Shown: positions 4,007-5,023 of the stretch, one piece after another
Layout: each line of letters begins with the position of its first letter
How positions within the stretch are numbered: position 1 is the stretch's first letter
Assembly: GCA_027317045.1 (NCBI GenBank)
Contig: DAHVFI010000281.1
Coordinates: forward strand, 1 to 5,023
Source of the DNA: Gammaproteobacteria bacterium
Lineage (GTDB): Bacteria; Pseudomonadota; Gammaproteobacteria; Natronospirales; REEB76
Length of the DNA stretch: 5,023 bases
Direction: 5' to 3'
Notes under the pieces: generated by a model
Told to the model about the DNA's origin: nothing
Database searches by the model: none
Seen by the model: the letters and a program-made list of their open reading frames with translations, nothing else
Translations under genes and position numbers: made by a program

Positions 4007-5023
4007 TCAGCGGGAGCCGAACCCGGTCACTAATATGCGTAGGGTGCGGATAAGTATGGAGAAATCCAGCCAGAAAGACATGTGCTTGATGTAGTAGATG
4101 TCGCGTTCCAATTTCTCGGTCGTAGACTCCACATCAGCCGTGTATCCATGCGTCACCTGCGCCCAGCCGGTGATACCCGGCTTGATAATGTGACGGTAAT
4201 TATAAAAAGGAATCTGCGCCTCGAATTCCTTCACAAAGGATACCTGTTCGGGACGGGGCCCTACCAGACTCATATGACCGAGCAATATATTCCAGATCTG
4301 CGGCAGTTCGTCCAACCGCCATTTGCGCAATACCACACCGATTCGGGTAATGCGTGGATCCGCATGATCCGCAAATCGTGCACCATCATTCTCGGATTCC
4401 AAATGCATACTGCGGAATTTTAACATCAAAAAGATGCGCCCGCCCTGCCCGATACGTGGCTGGGTGAAGAACACCGGTCCCGACGAATCCATTTTTATGA
4501 TGAGCGCCAATAAACACATGAGGGGTATAACCACTGGCAATAAGGCCAGTACCAGCAACAGATCAAAGAGACGTTTGCCCAGAAGATACACCGCCGGTGG
4601 CTCCAGGGAGCTCATGAAAGTTTCTGACATCTGGTCTATTGAAGTTCGGCCAGTGATGGATTCGTGTACCCAACCCGAGTGATATACGGGAACACGGTTG
4701 AGCGCACAATCGGCAACAAACCGCAGCCAGTGGTTCGACAGTTTGGCATGCAGATCAACCACTACACCATCAACTTCAAACTCTGACAGCGACGGTTCTA
4801 CCAGCACTTGCCACTTCACACCCCGTACAGCAATCAAGTCCGGTGCGGTCCCTTCTGCAACAACGGCGAGCCGCGGGATCAGGTACCGCCGCCGCAAATG
4901 CATGCCGACCACCAGCCATCCAAAGCTCAGGCAGTAGGCCGTAAGGAGAAAACTGCGGGCATAATAGAAACGCCCGATCAGCAACACGCAAACCAGCAAC
5001 AGGAAAGCACCGCTAACCGCCGG
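4007..5023 (-). CDS. Polyprenyl-phosphate sugar-1-phosphate transferase (WcaJ/WbaP/EpsB-like), C-terminal part
   Basis: Inner-membrane enzyme of the bacterial sugar transferase family (PF02397 type) that moves a sugar-1-phosphate from a nucleotide sugar to undecaprenyl phosphate, the first step of exopolysaccharide or O-antigen repeat assembly. The frame is open through the right edge (338 codons visible), so the N-terminus is missing. Residues below count from codon 4999. One hydrophobic helix lies near 10-33, then a soluble linker (about 40-135). The catalytic part starts at KRLFD (142-146), with the membrane helix 147-170, SGPVFFTQPRIGQ, KFRSM (194-198), the catalytic Asp-Glu pair D230-E231 in DELPQ, GPRP (247-250), PGITGWAQ (274-281) and an ending of YYIKHMSFWLDFSILIRTLRILV. 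The N-terminal multi-helix part expected for this family must lie outside. Hand counts of sample lines give 42-50% GC against 57-73% in the other genes, hinting at transfer of a surface-polysaccharide locus. The sugar specificity cannot be read. Confidence 0.9.
   Translation of the reverse strand, partial: PAVSGAFLLLVCVLLIGRFYYARSFLLTAYCLSFGWLVVGMHLRRRYLIPRLAVVAEGTAPDLIAVRGVKWQVLVEPSLSEFEVDGVVVDLHAKLSNHWLRFVADCALNRVPVYHSGWVHESITGRTSIDQMSETFMSSLEPPAVYLLGKRLFDLLLVLALLPVVIPLMCLLALIIKMDSSGPVFFTQPRIGQGGRIFLMLKFRSMHLESENDGARFADHADPRITRIGVVLRKWRLDELPQIWNILLGHMSLVGPRPEQVSFVKEFEAQIPFYNYRHIIKPGITGWAQVTHGYTADVESTTEKLERDIYYIKHMSFWLDFSILIRTLRILVTGFGSR

Noticed and set aside
3363..4094. 243-codon plus-strand open frame opposite miaB
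   Set aside because: Antisense shadow of miaB, with no domain signature.
4997..4999. TTG at 4999 as the true start of the sugar transferase
   Set aside because: The frame is open to the window edge and the N-terminal membrane region of the family is missing, so the gene is truncated by the window.

Overview
The window reads as a chromosomal segment of a Gammaproteobacterium of moderate to high GC. This rests on three things: a miaB then phoH/ybeZ gene order, a RAYT transposase, and dense REP repeats with the GTAG/GTGG-GGAGC...GCGAT layout typical of Pseudomonas/Xanthomonas-type REPs. No genus can be named from the sequence alone.

All four genes lie on the minus strand and are transcribed right to left. 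At 4007-5023 is the C-terminal part of a membrane polyprenyl-phosphate sugar-1-phosphate transferase (exopolysaccharide/O-antigen initiation). It runs off the right edge and has visibly lower GC than its neighbours. Eleven bases after its stop comes miaB (2631-3995, tRNA ms2i6A37 methylthiotransferase). A 545-bp gene-free stretch full of REP hairpins (2086-2630) separates miaB from phoH/ybeZ (1096-2085, PhoH-family ATPase). A second gene-free stretch (577-1095) holds a G/C-run palindrome next to the phoH stop and then another REP cluster. This leads into a small REP-associated tyrosine transposase (RAYT, 115-576), which is followed by more REPs to the left edge.

The distinctive content is the RAYT/REP system. 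I count 18 well-formed 26-nt REPs (9 per strand) plus four decayed ones. They share a GTRGGA head, a 7-nt arm, a 3-nt loop starting with T, the complementary arm and a GAT tail. Ten of them form five head-to-tail inverted pairs (REPINs) in two exact size classes, 61 nt and 68 nt. Arm sequences vary with compensating changes. Larger modules are duplicated: the region just left of RAYT is repeated 806 bp to the right (72/75 identical over the first 75 bp), and two REP triplets are copied elsewhere.

The REPs also touch the genes. The last codons and C-terminal tail of MiaB are made from REP sequence, and a REP head overlaps a possible hairpin with the RAYT ribosome binding site. The usual miaB-phoH-ybeY-corC-lnt housekeeping cluster is therefore stretched by REP arrays. 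ybeY does not follow phoH within this window, where the RAYT module sits instead.
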